Origin: an uncultured Rothia sp.
GTDB taxonomy: Bacteria > Actinomycetota > Actinomycetes > Actinomycetales > Micrococcaceae
NCBI GenBank assembly: GCA_937935205.1
Contig: CALGXU010000097.1
Span: 1-6,582, forward strand
Length of the DNA stretch: 6,582 nucleotides
Reading direction: 5' to 3'
Made by a program: the position numbers and the translations under genes. This document shows positions 6,389-6,582 of this stretch, piece by piece (the first letter of the stretch is position 1; each line of letters opens with the position of its first letter). Below the pieces are notes generated by a model. That model worked only from the letters and a program-made list of their open reading frames with translations. It did no database searches and was not told the origin of the DNA.

Positions 6389-6394
6389 AGTGTA
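6389..6394 (-). promoter_or_regulatory. Candidate -10 box for a leaderless transcript
   Basis: On the minus strand, TACACT (fits TANNNT) ends six bases before the ATG at 6380-6382, so RNA would begin at or next to the start codon. The absence of a Shine-Dalgarno sequence in the same stretch fits leaderless translation, which is common in actinobacteria. There is no clear -35 box. Confidence 0.45.
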
Positions 6395-6582
6395 TGCGAT
6401 GGGGTGGGCGCTCTTGCGATAGATGACGGTTTTGGTCAGTGGGTGGGTCGGGGCTGGAAAGCACATGCAGCGGTGCAGCGCGCTCGGGCGGTTGCATAAG
6501 GCAGCCAGACAGGGCGGCAGTGTGCGGCGGGTGTTTTAATATACTGGATGAAAGAAGTATATAACTGAAAGACAGTGGTTTA
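6395..6582. other. Non-coding right edge with a possible plus-strand promoter
   Basis: No gene is supported here. The last 50 bases turn AT-rich. On the plus strand TATAAC (6560-6565) is a good -10 box, with TTAATA 18 bp upstream as a weak -35 (four of six). This would suit a divergent gene starting beyond the window. The only ATG near it (6548) opens a six-codon frame and is not a gene. Confidence 0.3.

Noticed and set aside
6383..6466. A 28-codon N-terminal extension of the PNPOx-family gene
   Set aside because: The family N-terminus begins near MSNLYPDE, a -10-like box lies inside the extension, and the extra residues are not typical of the fold.

Overview
The window looks like a chromosomal segment of a GC-rich actinobacterium, most likely a Rothia-like member of the Micrococcaceae. 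The evidence is a topoisomerase I with no zinc-finger cysteines and a lysine/alanine/threonine tail, and a short polyphosphatase close in sequence to mycobacterial Rv0496. Four genes are supported, all on the minus strand. In transcription order (right to left) they are a flavin-reductase-like PNPOx-family protein, topA, a Ppx/GppA phosphatase, and an unrecognised AT-rich membrane protein.

Layout. Bases 1-303 hold no gene. They carry three copies of an 'AAGACACTAA' motif, two of them facing each other as imperfect TGT...ACA inverted repeats (105-171), and then a perfect 20-bp hairpin (199-265). I read this as a mobile-element end, remnant or miniature element. Bases 304-1386 encode the AT-rich orphan membrane protein (a hand count of 841-900 gives 13 G/C in 60, against 38 in 60 for 5041-5100 in topA). 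A good intrinsic terminator at 1431-1477 ends the ppx transcript and separates the orphan gene from the core genes. Then come ppx (1514-2485), a 276-bp gap with a hairpin and a promoter candidate, topA (2762-5578), a 345-bp gap that should contain the topA promoter, the PNPOx-family gene (5924-6382, probably leaderless), and about 200 bp of non-coding sequence to the window edge.

The gaps of 127, 276 and 345 bp, each with its own regulatory candidates, argue for separate transcription units rather than one operon. The three right-hand genes are ordinary housekeeping genes. The accessory part is the left 1.4 kb, where an AT-rich membrane-protein gene adjoins mobile-element-like repeats. I did not find a complete novel system. 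The orphan gene and its flanking repeats are the best candidates for something undescribed.
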